DNA of 64,000 nt from PBB1 sp965229345. Its GTDB lineage: Bacteria; Pseudomonadota; Gammaproteobacteria; Burkholderiales; Burkholderiaceae_C. This document shows positions 45,944 to 54,771 of the stretch, one piece after another. Under the pieces are notes generated by a model. The model had not been told where the DNA came from. It was given only the letters and a program-made list of their open reading frames with translations, and ran no database searches. A program made the translations under genes and the position numbers. The DNA lies in contig OZ245872.1 in assembly GCA_965229345.1 (NCBI GenBank), forward strand, positions 372,001 to 436,000, in the 5' to 3' direction. The stretch's first letter is position 1. Each line of letters opens with the position of its first letter.

Positions 45944-47038
45944 ATGACCACACCCTTCACCCTTTCCGATTTCGACTTCGCGCTGCCGCCCGAGTTGATC
46001 GCCCAGCACCCGGCCGCCGAGCGCAGTGGCTCACGGCTGCTCGATGGCACTGGCGCCGATCCCGTCGACCGCGTGTTCTGCGACCTGCCCTCGCTGCTCA
46101 ACCCAGGCGACCTGCTGGTGTTCAACGACACCCGCGTGATCAAGGCGCGGCTGCTGGGGGTGAAAGCCACCGGCGGCCAGGTCGAGGCGCTGGTCGAGCG
46201 GGTGCTGCCAGGCTTTGAGGTGCTCATGCACCTGCGCGCGAGCAAGTCGCCCAAGCGCGGCCAGCGAGTGCGTTTCGGCTTGAGCGTCAAGGCTGCGATG
46301 GCCGCTGGCAATGACCACGGTTTCGATGCCGAGGTGCTGGGCCGCGCGGGCCCGGAAGAGTCGCTGTTCCACCTGCGCTTCCCGTCCGATCCGCAGGCAC
46401 TGCTGGAGCGCTTTGGCCATGTGCCGCTGCCGCCCTACATCACGCACGCCGACGATGCCGACGACGAGCGGCGCTACCAGACGGTGTTTGCCGCCAAGCC
46501 GGGCGCCGTGGCCGCGCCGACGGCGGCGCTGCATTTCGATCAACCCCTGCTGGACGCGCTGGGCGCACGCGGCATCGCGCAGGCGCGCGTCACATTGCAT
46601 GTGGGTGCCGGCACTTTCCAGCCGGTGCGCACCGAGAACTTGACCGAACATCGGATGCACAGCGAGTGGTTCGAGGTCAGCGCTGAGACGGTGGACGCGG
46701 TGGCGCGCGCCCGCGAGCGCGGCGGTCGCGTCGTGGCGGTGGGCACGACGACACTGCGTGCGCTCGAGTCGGCCGCGCTCGGTGGTGAGCTGCGCGCAGG
46801 CGTCGGCGACACCGACATCTTCATCACGCCGGGATTCCAATTCCGCGTCGTCGATGCGCTGGTCACCAACTTCCACCTGCCGCGCAGCACCTTGATGATG
46901 CTGGTCAGCGCACTGGCAGGCCACGCGCACGTGATGGCGCTGTACCGGCACGCCATCGCCGAGCGCTACCGCTTCTTCAGCTATGGCGATGCGATGCTGC
47001 TGAGCGCCACGCCCGCGGCGCGCTGCCCGCAGCGCTGA
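45944..47038 (+). CDS. queA: S-adenosylmethionine:tRNA ribosyltransferase-isomerase
   Basis: A 364-residue enzyme that adds the epoxycyclopentane ring to preQ1 at tRNA position 34. Family marks are FDFALPPELIAQHP, LLVFNDTRVIKARL, PLPPYI and the C-terminal TNFHLPRSTLMMLVSA and YRFFSYGDAMLL. ATG at 45944 matches the family N-terminus. The partner gene tgt lies 2.6 kb downstream on the same strand, but two minus-strand glycan genes occupy the space between them, so they cannot share a simple operon here. Confidence 0.96.
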   Translation: MTTPFTLSDFDFALPPELIAQHPAAERSGSRLLDGTGADPVDRVFCDLPSLLNPGDLLVFNDTRVIKARLLGVKATGGQVEALVERVLPGFEVLMHLRASKSPKRGQRVRFGLSVKAAMAAGNDHGFDAEVLGRAGPEESLFHLRFPSDPQALLERFGHVPLPPYITHADDADDERRYQTVFAAKPGAVAAPTAALHFDQPLLDALGARGIAQARVTLHVGAGTFQPVRTENLTEHRMHSEWFEVSAETVDAVARARERGGRVVAVGTTTLRALESAALGGELRAGVGDTDIFITPGFQFRVVDALVTNFHLPRSTLMMLVSALAGHAHVMALYRHAIAERYRFFSYGDAMLLSATPAARCPQR

Positions 47039-47041
47039 GCG

Positions 47042-48616
47042 TCAGGGCCCGTCGCCCTCGGCGTCTGACTTGTCCGCTGCGCCTGGCGCCGACACCGGGC
47101 AACGCGCCTTTCCACAGACCCGCTCGCAGTACGCACAGGCGGCGAGCGGCAACGCTTCCGGGATGCGGTAGTACCGGTTGAGCACGTCGGTCAGCGGGCC
47201 ATCGCGGTAGGCCTGGTAGCGAAAGCCCTTGCCTTCGACGGCATAGAAGGTGATGCCGCTTTGCTGGAAGGTCAGCAATTCGACGGTGTCGAAGTACGGG
47301 CTGTATTCCTCCAGCTTCGGCCGGTCGGTGCGGATGATGCGGATCGTCTGGCCCTGGTAGGTGCGGTAGTCGACCAGCAAGTCGTCCTGCCGCGCGTGGA
47401 ATTTGCCCACGCCGAACACCGGCACATAGCGACGCAGCGCGTAGGCGTAGGTCGAGGCGGGCGTGTAGGCATTGGCCATCAGCACCACGCCCGGCGCGTC
47501 GACCTGTTTGAGCATCTCGGTCGTCTTCACCGTGCGCACGATGCTCTTGTAGAGCGAGATCGACTGCCAGCGCTCCAGCGGCGTCATCGCCACGCCGACG
47601 ACGGCGATCACATGCAAGCCCGTCAGCACTGCCAGGCCGATCGCACAGGCCCGCAACCGATGCGCCGGCAGGCCGAGGGCGATGAAGGCAAAACCGAACG
47701 GGTAGAACGACATCACCCAATGCAGCCCGATCACTTTTTTGTAGGAAAGCAAAGCGAAGAACAGCAGCGGCACGACCACCAGACAGCCCAGCAGCCGATG
47801 CGACCGGAAGGTGGCGCCCAGCGCGGCGCGGTGCTTCCAGCTCAGCCACGCCGCCACTGGCGAGACCAGGTAGACCATCATCGCCAGGTAGGTCACCGGC
47901 TTCTTCCAGGTGAACACCTCGCCCGCATTGCGGTTGATCAGGTTGAACATGATGTTCGACCAGCAGTGCTCGATGTTCCAGGCGATGTTGATCGCAGGCC
48001 CTGGCAGCGCGCACAACACCAGCACCGCGAAAGCTGCGAAGCGGTCGCGGCGGAACAGCACGAAATACGCGAAGTAGGCGAGCCCGAGTACCACCGAGAA
48101 ATACTTCGACAGGAAGGCCGCGCCCAGCAGCAGGCCCGACAGGGCGTACAGGCCCCAGGCCCGCCCATCCAGGCGTGGCCGGCGCTCGGCGATCAGCAGG
48201 CAGCAGGCCGACGCCACCGACCAGAAGATCAACGGGGTGTCGGTGGTGATCAGCACATTGAGCCAGTTGATCGGTGCCAGCCAGAACAGCAGCACGGCCC
48301 ACGCCGCCCGTGTGCGATCGACCGCGGCCAGCGCCCACCACAGCAGCGCACCGATCGCCGCAGGCAGCAGCACCACCGGCAAGCGAATGGCCCACAGCGT
48401 GTCGCCGAGCAGTGCGCGCATCGCCGCGATCAGCCAGCCGACCATCGGCGGGTGGTCGTAGTAGCCCCAGTCGGGATAAACGCCCCACCAGTAGAAGTAG
48501 GCCTCGTCGCCGGTGATCGGCAAGGCCACGGCGAGCCAGCCGCGCAGCAGCAGCGAGCCCAGGCCCGCGATCAGCAGCCAGCGCGGCACCGACAGCTCGG
48601 CGGAATCCGGCCTCAT
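47042..48616 (-). CDS. ArnT-like GT39 glycosyltransferase
   Basis: A 524-residue polytopic membrane protein of the ArnT/PMT_2 class. The first periplasmic loop has the acidic GDEAYFYWW and WGYYDHPPMVGWL elements expected for the catalytic site of GT-C enzymes, then WLNVLITTDTPLIFW and about ten membrane helices. The soluble tail ends with CAYCERVCGKARCPV, four cysteines within 15 residues, which is unusual and might bind metal or form disulphides. It overlaps the DPPR-synthase gene by ATGA, so the two are coupled, and the lipid-linked pentose from that enzyme is a plausible donor. Start ATG 48616. Confidence 0.85.
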   Translation of the reverse strand: MRPDSAELSVPRWLLIAGLGSLLLRGWLAVALPITGDEAYFYWWGVYPDWGYYDHPPMVGWLIAAMRALLGDTLWAIRLPVVLLPAAIGALLWWALAAVDRTRAAWAVLLFWLAPINWLNVLITTDTPLIFWSVASACCLLIAERRPRLDGRAWGLYALSGLLLGAAFLSKYFSVVLGLAYFAYFVLFRRDRFAAFAVLVLCALPGPAINIAWNIEHCWSNIMFNLINRNAGEVFTWKKPVTYLAMMVYLVSPVAAWLSWKHRAALGATFRSHRLLGCLVVVPLLFFALLSYKKVIGLHWVMSFYPFGFAFIALGLPAHRLRACAIGLAVLTGLHVIAVVGVAMTPLERWQSISLYKSIVRTVKTTEMLKQVDAPGVVLMANAYTPASTYAYALRRYVPVFGVGKFHARQDDLLVDYRTYQGQTIRIIRTDRPKLEEYSPYFDTVELLTFQQSGITFYAVEGKGFRYQAYRDGPLTDVLNRYYRIPEALPLAACAYCERVCGKARCPVSAPGAADKSDAEGDGP

Positions 48617-49476
48617 GCGATCACCGACAGTGAGGGCGCAATGAACACCAGCAGCCAGGCGATCAGCGCCGCGACGATCCACCGGTCGCGCAGCAGATCA
48701 CGCGCGACGTCTTCCCCGTGCCCGCGGTGCACCTGGTAGGCGTAGCGCAGCATGCCGAAGATGACGATGGGCACGGTGTAGACCAGGCGCTCGCCATGCT
48801 GGGCCTGCGAGTCGGGGCTGGTGGCGAACAGGCTGTAGGTCATCAGCGTGGCGGTCATCGTGACGGCGACATAGATGTCGAGCAGCGCCGGCGGGTAGTG
48901 TTCCAGCACCGACCGCTGGCTGGCCGTCGCATGAAAGGTTTCGGCGCGACGTTTGGAAAACCCGAGAAACAGGGCCGCGAAGATGCCGGTCAGGATCAAC
49001 CAGCGCGACGGCGGAATGCCGACCCCGCTGGTGCCAGCGAACAGCCGCAGCATGAAGCCCAGCGCGATGATGAACACATCGACCACCGGCACCCGCTTCA
49101 GGCGCCACGAATAGGCCAGGTTGCTGGCGATGTACAGGCCGACCAGGCTGAGCAGCACCGGGTGACCACTGGCCAGCGCGATGCCTGCCGCGAGCAGCAC
49201 GGCAGCGAGCGTGAACGCGGCGCCCGAGCTCACCGTGCCGCTGGCCAGCGGACGCAAACGCTTGGTCGGGTGCAGCGCATCGCTGGCCCGATCGGCCCAG
49301 TCGTTGACGACATAGACCGCGCTCGAAAACAGGCAGAACACGGCGAAGGCCGACAGCACCTGCAGCACGTGATCGGTGTCGTGCCACGTCTGGCTGAACA
49401 CCAGCCCGGCGAACACGAACACGTTCTTCAGCCACTGATGGGGCCGCATCAAGGCGAGCAGGGGCGGTAGGCGCAT
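48613..49476 (-). CDS. Decaprenyl-phosphate phosphoribosyltransferase-like UbiA-family protein
   Basis: A 287-residue UbiA-superfamily prenyltransferase with about eight membrane helices. The diagnostic motif is NDWADRASDALHPTKRLRP followed by LASG, characteristic of DPPR synthase, which transfers 5-phosphoribose from PRPP to a polyprenyl phosphate. A second acidic region lies around ATSPDSQAQHG. The start MRLPPLLALMRPHQWLKN at 49476 matches the family; upstream codons would add a non-homologous tail. In actinobacteria this leads to arabinan donors; here the coupled GT39 gene suggests transfer of a ribose- or arabinose-type unit to an envelope glycan. Confidence 0.88.
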   Translation of the reverse strand: MRLPPLLALMRPHQWLKNVFVFAGLVFSQTWHDTDHVLQVLSAFAVFCLFSSAVYVVNDWADRASDALHPTKRLRPLASGTVSSGAAFTLAAVLLAAGIALASGHPVLLSLVGLYIASNLAYSWRLKRVPVVDVFIIALGFMLRLFAGTSGVGIPPSRWLILTGIFAALFLGFSKRRAETFHATASQRSVLEHYPPALLDIYVAVTMTATLMTYSLFATSPDSQAQHGERLVYTVPIVIFGMLRYAYQVHRGHGEDVARDLLRDRWIVAALIAWLLVFIAPSLSVIA

Positions 49477-49616
49477 GGGCGGGAGCGGAGTCGTGAAAGG
49501 TGTCGCTGACGGCTGTCGTTCGATGGGGGCCGCGCGTGTCGCTCGCGTGCGGCGCCGAGGATAACGCCGCTCTCCCACGCCGCCTGCTGGCGACAGCGCC
49601 CGGCGACAATCGGCAC

Positions 49617-50759
49617 ATGCTGACGTTTGAAGTGCTCACCACCCAGGGACAGGCCCGCCGCGGCCGCATGACGCTGAACCACGGCGTCGTCGAGACGCCG
49701 ATCTTCATGCCGGTGGGCACCTACGGCACCGTCAAGGGCGTGATGCCGAACGCGCTGGAGGACATGGGCGCGCAGATCATCCTCGGCAACACCTTCCACC
49801 TGTGGATGCGGCCGGGCGTCGAGGTGCTGGAACAGTTCGGCGGCCTGCACCGATTCGAGCGCTGGAACAAGCCGATCCTGACCGACAGCGGCGGCTTCCA
49901 GGTCTGGAGCCTGGGCAACTCCGACGGCACCGGCCACAAGATCAGCGAGGAGGGTGTGAAGTTCTCGTCGCCGGTCAATGGCGACAAGCTGTTCATGACG
50001 CCCGAGGTCAGCATGCAGATCCAGCGCACGCTGAACTCCGACATCGTGATGCAGTTCGACGAGTGCACGCCCTACGACACCGCCGGCCACATCACCACCG
50101 AAGACGAGGCGCGCCGCTCGATGGAACTGAGCGCACGCTGGGCGCGCCGCTGTGTCGATGAGTTTGCGCGCGGCGAGAACCCGAACGCGCTGTTCGGCAT
50201 CGTGCAGGGCGGCATGTTCGAAGGCCTGCGCGACGAGTCGCTGGCGAGCCTGGTCGAGCTGGATCTGCCTGGCTACGCGATCGGCGGCCTGAGCGTGGGC
50301 GAGCCCAAGGAAGACATGCTGCGCGTGCTGCACCACACCGCGCCGAGATTGCCGGCCCACAAGCCGCGCTACCTGATGGGTGTGGGCACGCCGGAGGACC
50401 TGGTGGAAGGCGTGTCGGCGGGCATCGACATGTTCGACTGCGTGATGCCCACCCGCAACGCCCGCAACGGCCACCTGTTCACCCGCTTCGGCGACCTGCG
50501 ACTGCGCAACTCGCGCTACAAGAACGACGAAGGCCCGATCGATCCCACCTGCGCCTGCCAGGCCTGCGCCGGCGGCTTCAGCCGTGCCTACCTGCACCAC
50601 CTGGAGCGTTGCGGCGAGATGCTGGCGCCGATGCTCGCCAGCATCCACAACCTGCACTACTACCTGAACCTGATGCGCGAGATCCGCGAGGCGCTGGACG
50701 TGGGTGGCTTCGACGCCTTCGTCGCGCAGTTCAAGGCCGACCGGGCGCGCGGGGTCTAG
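49617..50759 (+). CDS. tgt: Queuine tRNA-ribosyltransferase
   Basis: A 380-residue enzyme that exchanges guanine 34 for preQ1 in tRNAs with GUN anticodons. The preQ1 pocket and catalytic Asp are seen in LTDSGGFQVWSLG and MFDCVMPTRNARNG, and the zinc site is CACQACAGGFSRAYLHH (Cys-x-Cys-x2-Cys and His). ATG at 49617 gives MLTFEVLTTQGQARRG. It acts before QueA in queuosine synthesis. Its stop is 10 bp from the convergent protease gene. Confidence 0.97.
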   Translation: MLTFEVLTTQGQARRGRMTLNHGVVETPIFMPVGTYGTVKGVMPNALEDMGAQIILGNTFHLWMRPGVEVLEQFGGLHRFERWNKPILTDSGGFQVWSLGNSDGTGHKISEEGVKFSSPVNGDKLFMTPEVSMQIQRTLNSDIVMQFDECTPYDTAGHITTEDEARRSMELSARWARRCVDEFARGENPNALFGIVQGGMFEGLRDESLASLVELDLPGYAIGGLSVGEPKEDMLRVLHHTAPRLPAHKPRYLMGVGTPEDLVEGVSAGIDMFDCVMPTRNARNGHLFTRFGDLRLRNSRYKNDEGPIDPTCACQACAGGFSRAYLHHLERCGEMLAPMLASIHNLHYYLNLMREIREALDVGGFDAFVAQFKADRARGV

Positions 50760-50769
50760 CGCGCAGCGC

Positions 50770-51450
50770 TCACCAGAACGCCCAGTTCCCGGTCGCCACC
50801 ACCCAGATGCCGAGTGCGCCGTTGGTCACCGCGTGCGCGATCACCGGCACCCAGAGCTTGCCGGTGCGCCGGTACAGCCAGGCATAAGCCAGGCCCGCCA
50901 CGATGGCGGCGAGCCACAGGGTGTGCGCCAGCATGAAGACGAAGGTCGACAGCACGATCGCACGCAGCCCGACCTGCTGCGGCACCACGCCTTCGAAGGT
51001 GGCGTGCTGGAACCAGCGCATCAGGAACGACCGCCAGAACAGCTCTTCCATCACCGGCACGAGCAGCGCCGCGCCGATCCAGCGCACCACCACCAGCGAC
51101 CAGATCACGCCGCCTTGCGCATCGAGCGGGATGAACAAGGCTGTGGGCGGGGCCAGCTGCATCCAGGGTGCGTCGAGATGGATCCACAGCGCGAACACCA
51201 GCAGCCCGATGCCGACCGCCAGCCACGCCTCACGCCACGACGGCCACAACTGCGTCGTCAGCTCGCCGTATTCACGCCACCACCCCACCAGCAAGGCGCC
51301 CACCACGACGACGGTAAGACCATAGATCCAGCGCGGATCGAAGCCCCAGGCGCCGTCGGCGGGCGCCATGCCGCGCAGCTGCAGCAGCAGCATGAACACC
51401 ACGAACGGGACCACGCGCACCCGCGCGGCGGGACTGAACGGCAGATTCAT
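50770..51450 (-). CDS. CPBP-family (CAAX/Abi) intramembrane protease, PEP-CTERM-associated type
   Basis: A 226-residue membrane protein with about seven helices. The metalloprotease motifs are EELFWRSFLMRW (EExxxR), a His in MLAHTLW and HAVTNG. The form closely resembles the CAAX-protease-related proteins that accompany exosortase loci, and a PEP-CTERM substrate is encoded at 14101-14787, though far away. The substrate is unknown. Its ATG overlaps the stop of the CoA-transferase gene upstream, so it is the last gene of a minus-strand unit starting at rlmJ. Confidence 0.83.
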   Translation of the reverse strand: MNLPFSPAARVRVVPFVVFMLLLQLRGMAPADGAWGFDPRWIYGLTVVVVGALLVGWWREYGELTTQLWPSWREAWLAVGIGLLVFALWIHLDAPWMQLAPPTALFIPLDAQGGVIWSLVVVRWIGAALLVPVMEELFWRSFLMRWFQHATFEGVVPQQVGLRAIVLSTFVFMLAHTLWLAAIVAGLAYAWLYRRTGKLWVPVIAHAVTNGALGIWVVATGNWAFW

Positions 51451-52652
51451 CCGCGCGACTTCAGGCCGAGCGCACCCAGCACCGCCTCGGTGTCCTGCCC
51501 CAGCGTCGGCGCCAGCCGGTCGATGCGGCCCGGCGTCAGGCTGAGCTTGGGCACCACGCCGGGCACATCGAGCGCCAGGCCATCGGCGGTGGTGATGCGC
51601 TCGATCGTGCCGCGCGCGCGGTAGTGCGGGTCTTCGGCGATGTCCTTCGCGGTGTAGACACGGCCGACCGGTACCTGCGCCGCCTGCAGCGTAACCAGTG
51701 CTTCGGCCACGCTGCGCGTCTTTGCCCAGTCACCGATCGCCGCGTCGATCTCCTGCACCCGCTTCACGCGGCCGGCATTGGTCGCCAGGCCGGGGTCGCG
51801 GCCCAGGTCGTCGCGGCCGATCGCGTGCATCAGGCGCTGGTAGATCGAGTCGCCGTTGCCAGCCACCAGCACCCAGCCGTCGCTGCAGGCGTAGGTGTTG
51901 CTGGGCGCGATGCCGGGCAGCGCCGAGCCGGCCGGTTCGCGCACCGCACCGAACGCGCTGTACTCGGGCAGCAGGCTTTCCATGCAGTTGAAGACCGATT
52001 CGTACAGCGCGACATCGACCACCTGGCCGAGTCCTTTCGGCGCCTGCGGGCTGACTGTTGCGTGGCGATGCTGGAGCGCCATCAGGATGCCGATCACGCC
52101 ATGCAGCGCGGCGAGCGTGTCGCCCAGGCTCACGCCGCAACGCACCGGGACGCGACCGGGCTCGGCCGTCAGATGGCGTATCCCGCCCATCGCCTCGGCC
52201 ACCGCCGCAAAGCCGGGCAGCTCTCGGTAGGGACCGGTCTGGCCGTAGCCGCTGATGCGGCACATGATCAAGCCGGGGTTGGTCTTGGACAGTTCCTCGT
52301 GGCTCAAGCCCCAGCCTTCCATCACGCCGGGCTTGAAGTTCTCGACCACCACATCGGCGCAGGCGATCAGCTGGCGCACGATGTCGCGCGAGGCCGGGTC
52401 TTTCAGGTCGAGCGCCACGCTGCGCTTGTTGCGCGACTGCACCTGCCACCACACGCTGGTGCCGTTGTGCAGCAGGCGCCATTCGCGCAGCGGGTCGCCA
52501 CCAGGCTTGCCCTCTTTGGCAGGCGGCTCGATCTTGATCACCTCGGCGCCGAAATCGGCCAGCGTCTTGCCGGCGAAAGGCCCGGCGATCAGCTGGCCGA
52601 GTTCAACAACTTTCAGACCGGCCAGCGGGCCGAAGGCAGTGGGTGTCGTCAT
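51447..52652 (-). CDS. CaiB/BaiF family class III CoA-transferase
   Basis: A 401-residue enzyme. It begins with LKVVELGQLIAGPFAGKTLADFGAEVIKIE (here split: VVELGQLIAGPFAGK, LADFGAEVIKIE) and has NKRSVALDLKDP and FKPGVMEGWGL, all typical of formyl-CoA/carnitine-CoA transferases. The catalytic Asp is in SLGDTLAALHG, and SGYGQTGPYRELPG follows the usual form. It moves CoA between carboxylic acids; the acid is unknown. It overlaps the protease gene by ATGA and follows rlmJ by 3 bp, although the three functions are not obviously related. Confidence 0.9.
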   Translation of the reverse strand: MTTPTAFGPLAGLKVVELGQLIAGPFAGKTLADFGAEVIKIEPPAKEGKPGGDPLREWRLLHNGTSVWWQVQSRNKRSVALDLKDPASRDIVRQLIACADVVVENFKPGVMEGWGLSHEELSKTNPGLIMCRISGYGQTGPYRELPGFAAVAEAMGGIRHLTAEPGRVPVRCGVSLGDTLAALHGVIGILMALQHRHATVSPQAPKGLGQVVDVALYESVFNCMESLLPEYSAFGAVREPAGSALPGIAPSNTYACSDGWVLVAGNGDSIYQRLMHAIGRDDLGRDPGLATNAGRVKRVQEIDAAIGDWAKTRSVAEALVTLQAAQVPVGRVYTAKDIAEDPHYRARGTIERITTADGLALDVPGVVPKLSLTPGRIDRLAPTLGQDTEAVLGALGLKSRG

Positions 52653-52655
52653 GGT

Positions 52656-53504
52656 TCAAGCCGCTTTCTGTTCCAGCAGGTAATTGGCGCCATCGTATTG
52701 GCCCAGCACCTCGGTCAGGTAGGGCAATACCGCCAGCAACTGGTCGTGCAGGGTGAAGGGCGGGTTCAGGATGAACATGCCGCTGCCGGCCAGGCCGAAA
52801 CCTTGCGAATCAGGCACCTGCACCGTCAGGCGCGCATGCAGCCAGCCTTTGGGCGCCAGCCCTTCGAGGCGGCGCGGCAGCTGCGCGGCTTCGAGCTTGC
52901 TGACCTGCGGATACCAGACCATGTAGACGCCTTCCGGAAAGCGCGCGATCGCTTCGCGCAGCGACGCGATGACCTTCGAGTAATCGCCGTGGCCTTCGTA
53001 GCTCGGGTCCATCAGCACGACGGCGCGGCGCGATGACGGGGGCACCTGGCTCTTGAGCCCGTCGAAACCATTGGTGTCCTTGACCTCGGCACCTTTCACC
53101 GAGCCCAGGAATGCCTCGAGGATGCGGTGATCGGTCGGGTGCAGCTCGTACAGCCGCAACTGGTCCTGCGCGCGCAGCAGCATCTGGGCAAAGGCCGGCG
53201 AACCGGGGTATTGCTCGAGCTGGCCATCGGGATTGAACTGACGCACCAGCGCCATGTAGTCGGCCACCGCCTCGGGCAGCTCAGCCGGATCGCGGTCCCA
53301 AAGCCGCGCGACACCCTGCAGGTACTCGCCCTTCTTCTGCGCGTACTGGCCCTCGAGCGAGTACCCGCCAGCCCCGGCATGGGTGTCGATCAGGCGGTAG
53401 GGCTTGTCCTTCAGGTTCATGTAGCGCAGCACCAGCGTCAGCGTGATGTGCTTGAGCACATCGGCGTGGTTGCCGGCGTGGAAGGCGTGACGGTAAGCGA
53501 GCAT
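52656..53504 (-). CDS. rlmJ: 23S rRNA (adenine-2030 N6)-methyltransferase
   Basis: A 282-residue methyltransferase. The N-terminus MLAYRHAFHAGNHADVLKH and the SAM-site segment DTHAGAGGYSL match RlmJ. Motif IV, usually DPPY, reads DPSYEGHGDYSKV here. The C-terminal NPPFTLHDQLLAVLPYL is also typical. It methylates A2030 of 23S rRNA. It starts a tight minus-strand group with the CoA-transferase and protease genes and is divergent from the OYE reductase. Confidence 0.94.
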   Translation of the reverse strand: MLAYRHAFHAGNHADVLKHITLTLVLRYMNLKDKPYRLIDTHAGAGGYSLEGQYAQKKGEYLQGVARLWDRDPAELPEAVADYMALVRQFNPDGQLEQYPGSPAFAQMLLRAQDQLRLYELHPTDHRILEAFLGSVKGAEVKDTNGFDGLKSQVPPSSRRAVVLMDPSYEGHGDYSKVIASLREAIARFPEGVYMVWYPQVSKLEAAQLPRRLEGLAPKGWLHARLTVQVPDSQGFGLAGSGMFILNPPFTLHDQLLAVLPYLTEVLGQYDGANYLLEQKAA

Positions 53505-53531
53505 GCGGTGGGTTCCTGGTCAATCAGGCAC

Positions 53532-53570
53532 TGTAGTGGCTACACCAAAACGGCGATCGGTGCGATCGCC
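53532..53570. promoter_or_regulatory. Two adjacent dyads between rlmJ and the OYE reductase
   Basis: TGTAG (53532-53536) / CTACA (53540-53544) and GGCGATCG (53552-53559) / CGATCGCC (53563-53570) are perfect inverted repeats, each with a 3-bp centre, only 7 bp apart in a 127-bp divergent spacer. The second is 19 bp long and of operator size. A regulator for the reductase would be expected, but none is encoded next to it. Confidence 0.45.
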
Positions 53571-53631
53571 ATTGTCAAACGCGGGTAAGCCCTGACCGCC
53601 AGAATCCGCGATCCGTTTCCGAGGATCTGCC

Positions 53632-54723
53632 ATGACCCGCCTGTTCGACCCGATCCAGATCGGCGCCATCGCCGCCGCCAACCGCGTTGCCATGGCGCCG
53701 CTGACCCGCAACCGCGCGGCCGCCCATCAGGTGCCCACGGAACTGATGGCCACCTACTACACGCAGCGCGCCAGCGCCGGGCTGATCATTGCCGAGGCCA
53801 CGCAGATCAGCGCCGAAGGCCAGGGCTACCTCGACACGCCCGGCATCTATACGCCCGAGCAGGTGGCCGGCTGGAAGAAGGTGACCGATGCGGTGCATGC
53901 CGCGGGCGGCAAGATCGTGCTGCAGCTGTGGCATGTGGGCCGCATTTCGCATGTGTCGCTGTTGCCGGGCGGCATGTCGCCGGTGTCGTCGACCTCGCGG
54001 GTGGCCAAGGCGCAGACCTACACCAAGGACGGCTTCGTCGATGTCTCGCCGCCGCGCGCATTGCGCACCGACGAAATGCCGCGCCTCGTCGCCGACTACC
54101 GCCACGCCGCGACATGCGCGATGCAGGCCGGCTTCGACGGCGTCGAGGTGCATGGCGCCAACGGCTACCTGATCGACCAGTTCCTGCGCGACAGCACCAA
54201 CGACCGCACCGACGCCTATGGCGGTTCGGTGGCCAACCGCGCACGGCTGCTGCTCGAGGTGCTGCAGGCGGTCACTGATGAAGTGGGCGCTGCGCGCACC
54301 GGGCTGCGGCTGAGCCCGGTCACGCCTTTCAGCGACATCGGGCAGGACAGCGACGCACAGGGCCTGTTCAACCATGTGGTGGAAGGCCTGGCACCGTTGA
54401 AGCTGGCCTACCTGCACCTGATCGAAGGCAACACCGGCGGCGCGCGCGACTATTTGCCGTTCGACTACGAGGCCCTGCGCCAGCGCTACAAGCAGGGCCA
54501 CCCGCAGGGCGTGTGGATCGTCAACAACGGCTATGACCGGCAGATGGCGATCGATGTCGTCGCACAAGGCCAGGCCGACGTCGTCGCCTTCGGCCGACCG
54601 TTCATCAGCAACCCCGATCTGGTGCACCGCCTGCGCGACAACCTGCCGCTGGCCGCGCTGGACCCGAACACGCTGTATGGCGGCGATGCGAAGGGCTACA
54701 CCGACTACCCGGCGCTCGGCTGA
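53632..54723 (+). CDS. nemA: Old Yellow Enzyme family alkene/N-ethylmaleimide reductase
   Basis: A 363-residue FMN-dependent (beta/alpha)8 barrel that reduces activated C=C bonds or nitro compounds with NADPH. The substrate-activating His/Asn pair is in EVHGANGYLIDQFLRDS, FMN contacts are in APLTRNRA and LQLWHVGR, and the phosphate site is the ADVVAFGRPFISNPDL segment. Length and motifs match E. coli NemA. It is preceded by two operator-like dyads. Electrophile stress is the likely signal, by analogy with the NemR system, which is not itself found here. Confidence 0.93.
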   Translation: MTRLFDPIQIGAIAAANRVAMAPLTRNRAAAHQVPTELMATYYTQRASAGLIIAEATQISAEGQGYLDTPGIYTPEQVAGWKKVTDAVHAAGGKIVLQLWHVGRISHVSLLPGGMSPVSSTSRVAKAQTYTKDGFVDVSPPRALRTDEMPRLVADYRHAATCAMQAGFDGVEVHGANGYLIDQFLRDSTNDRTDAYGGSVANRARLLLEVLQAVTDEVGAARTGLRLSPVTPFSDIGQDSDAQGLFNHVVEGLAPLKLAYLHLIEGNTGGARDYLPFDYEALRQRYKQGHPQGVWIVNNGYDRQMAIDVVAQGQADVVAFGRPFISNPDLVHRLRDNLPLAALDPNTLYGGDAKGYTDYPALG

Positions 54724-54771
54724 GCGGCGGCGGCTGCGAGACGGCCCGGGCGGGCCGTCCTCCCCGGTCTG

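Noticed and set aside
43635..45947. 770-codon open frame antisense to recG
   Set aside because: recG is complete with all helicase motifs on the other strand; the antisense frame has no domain and no plausible start.
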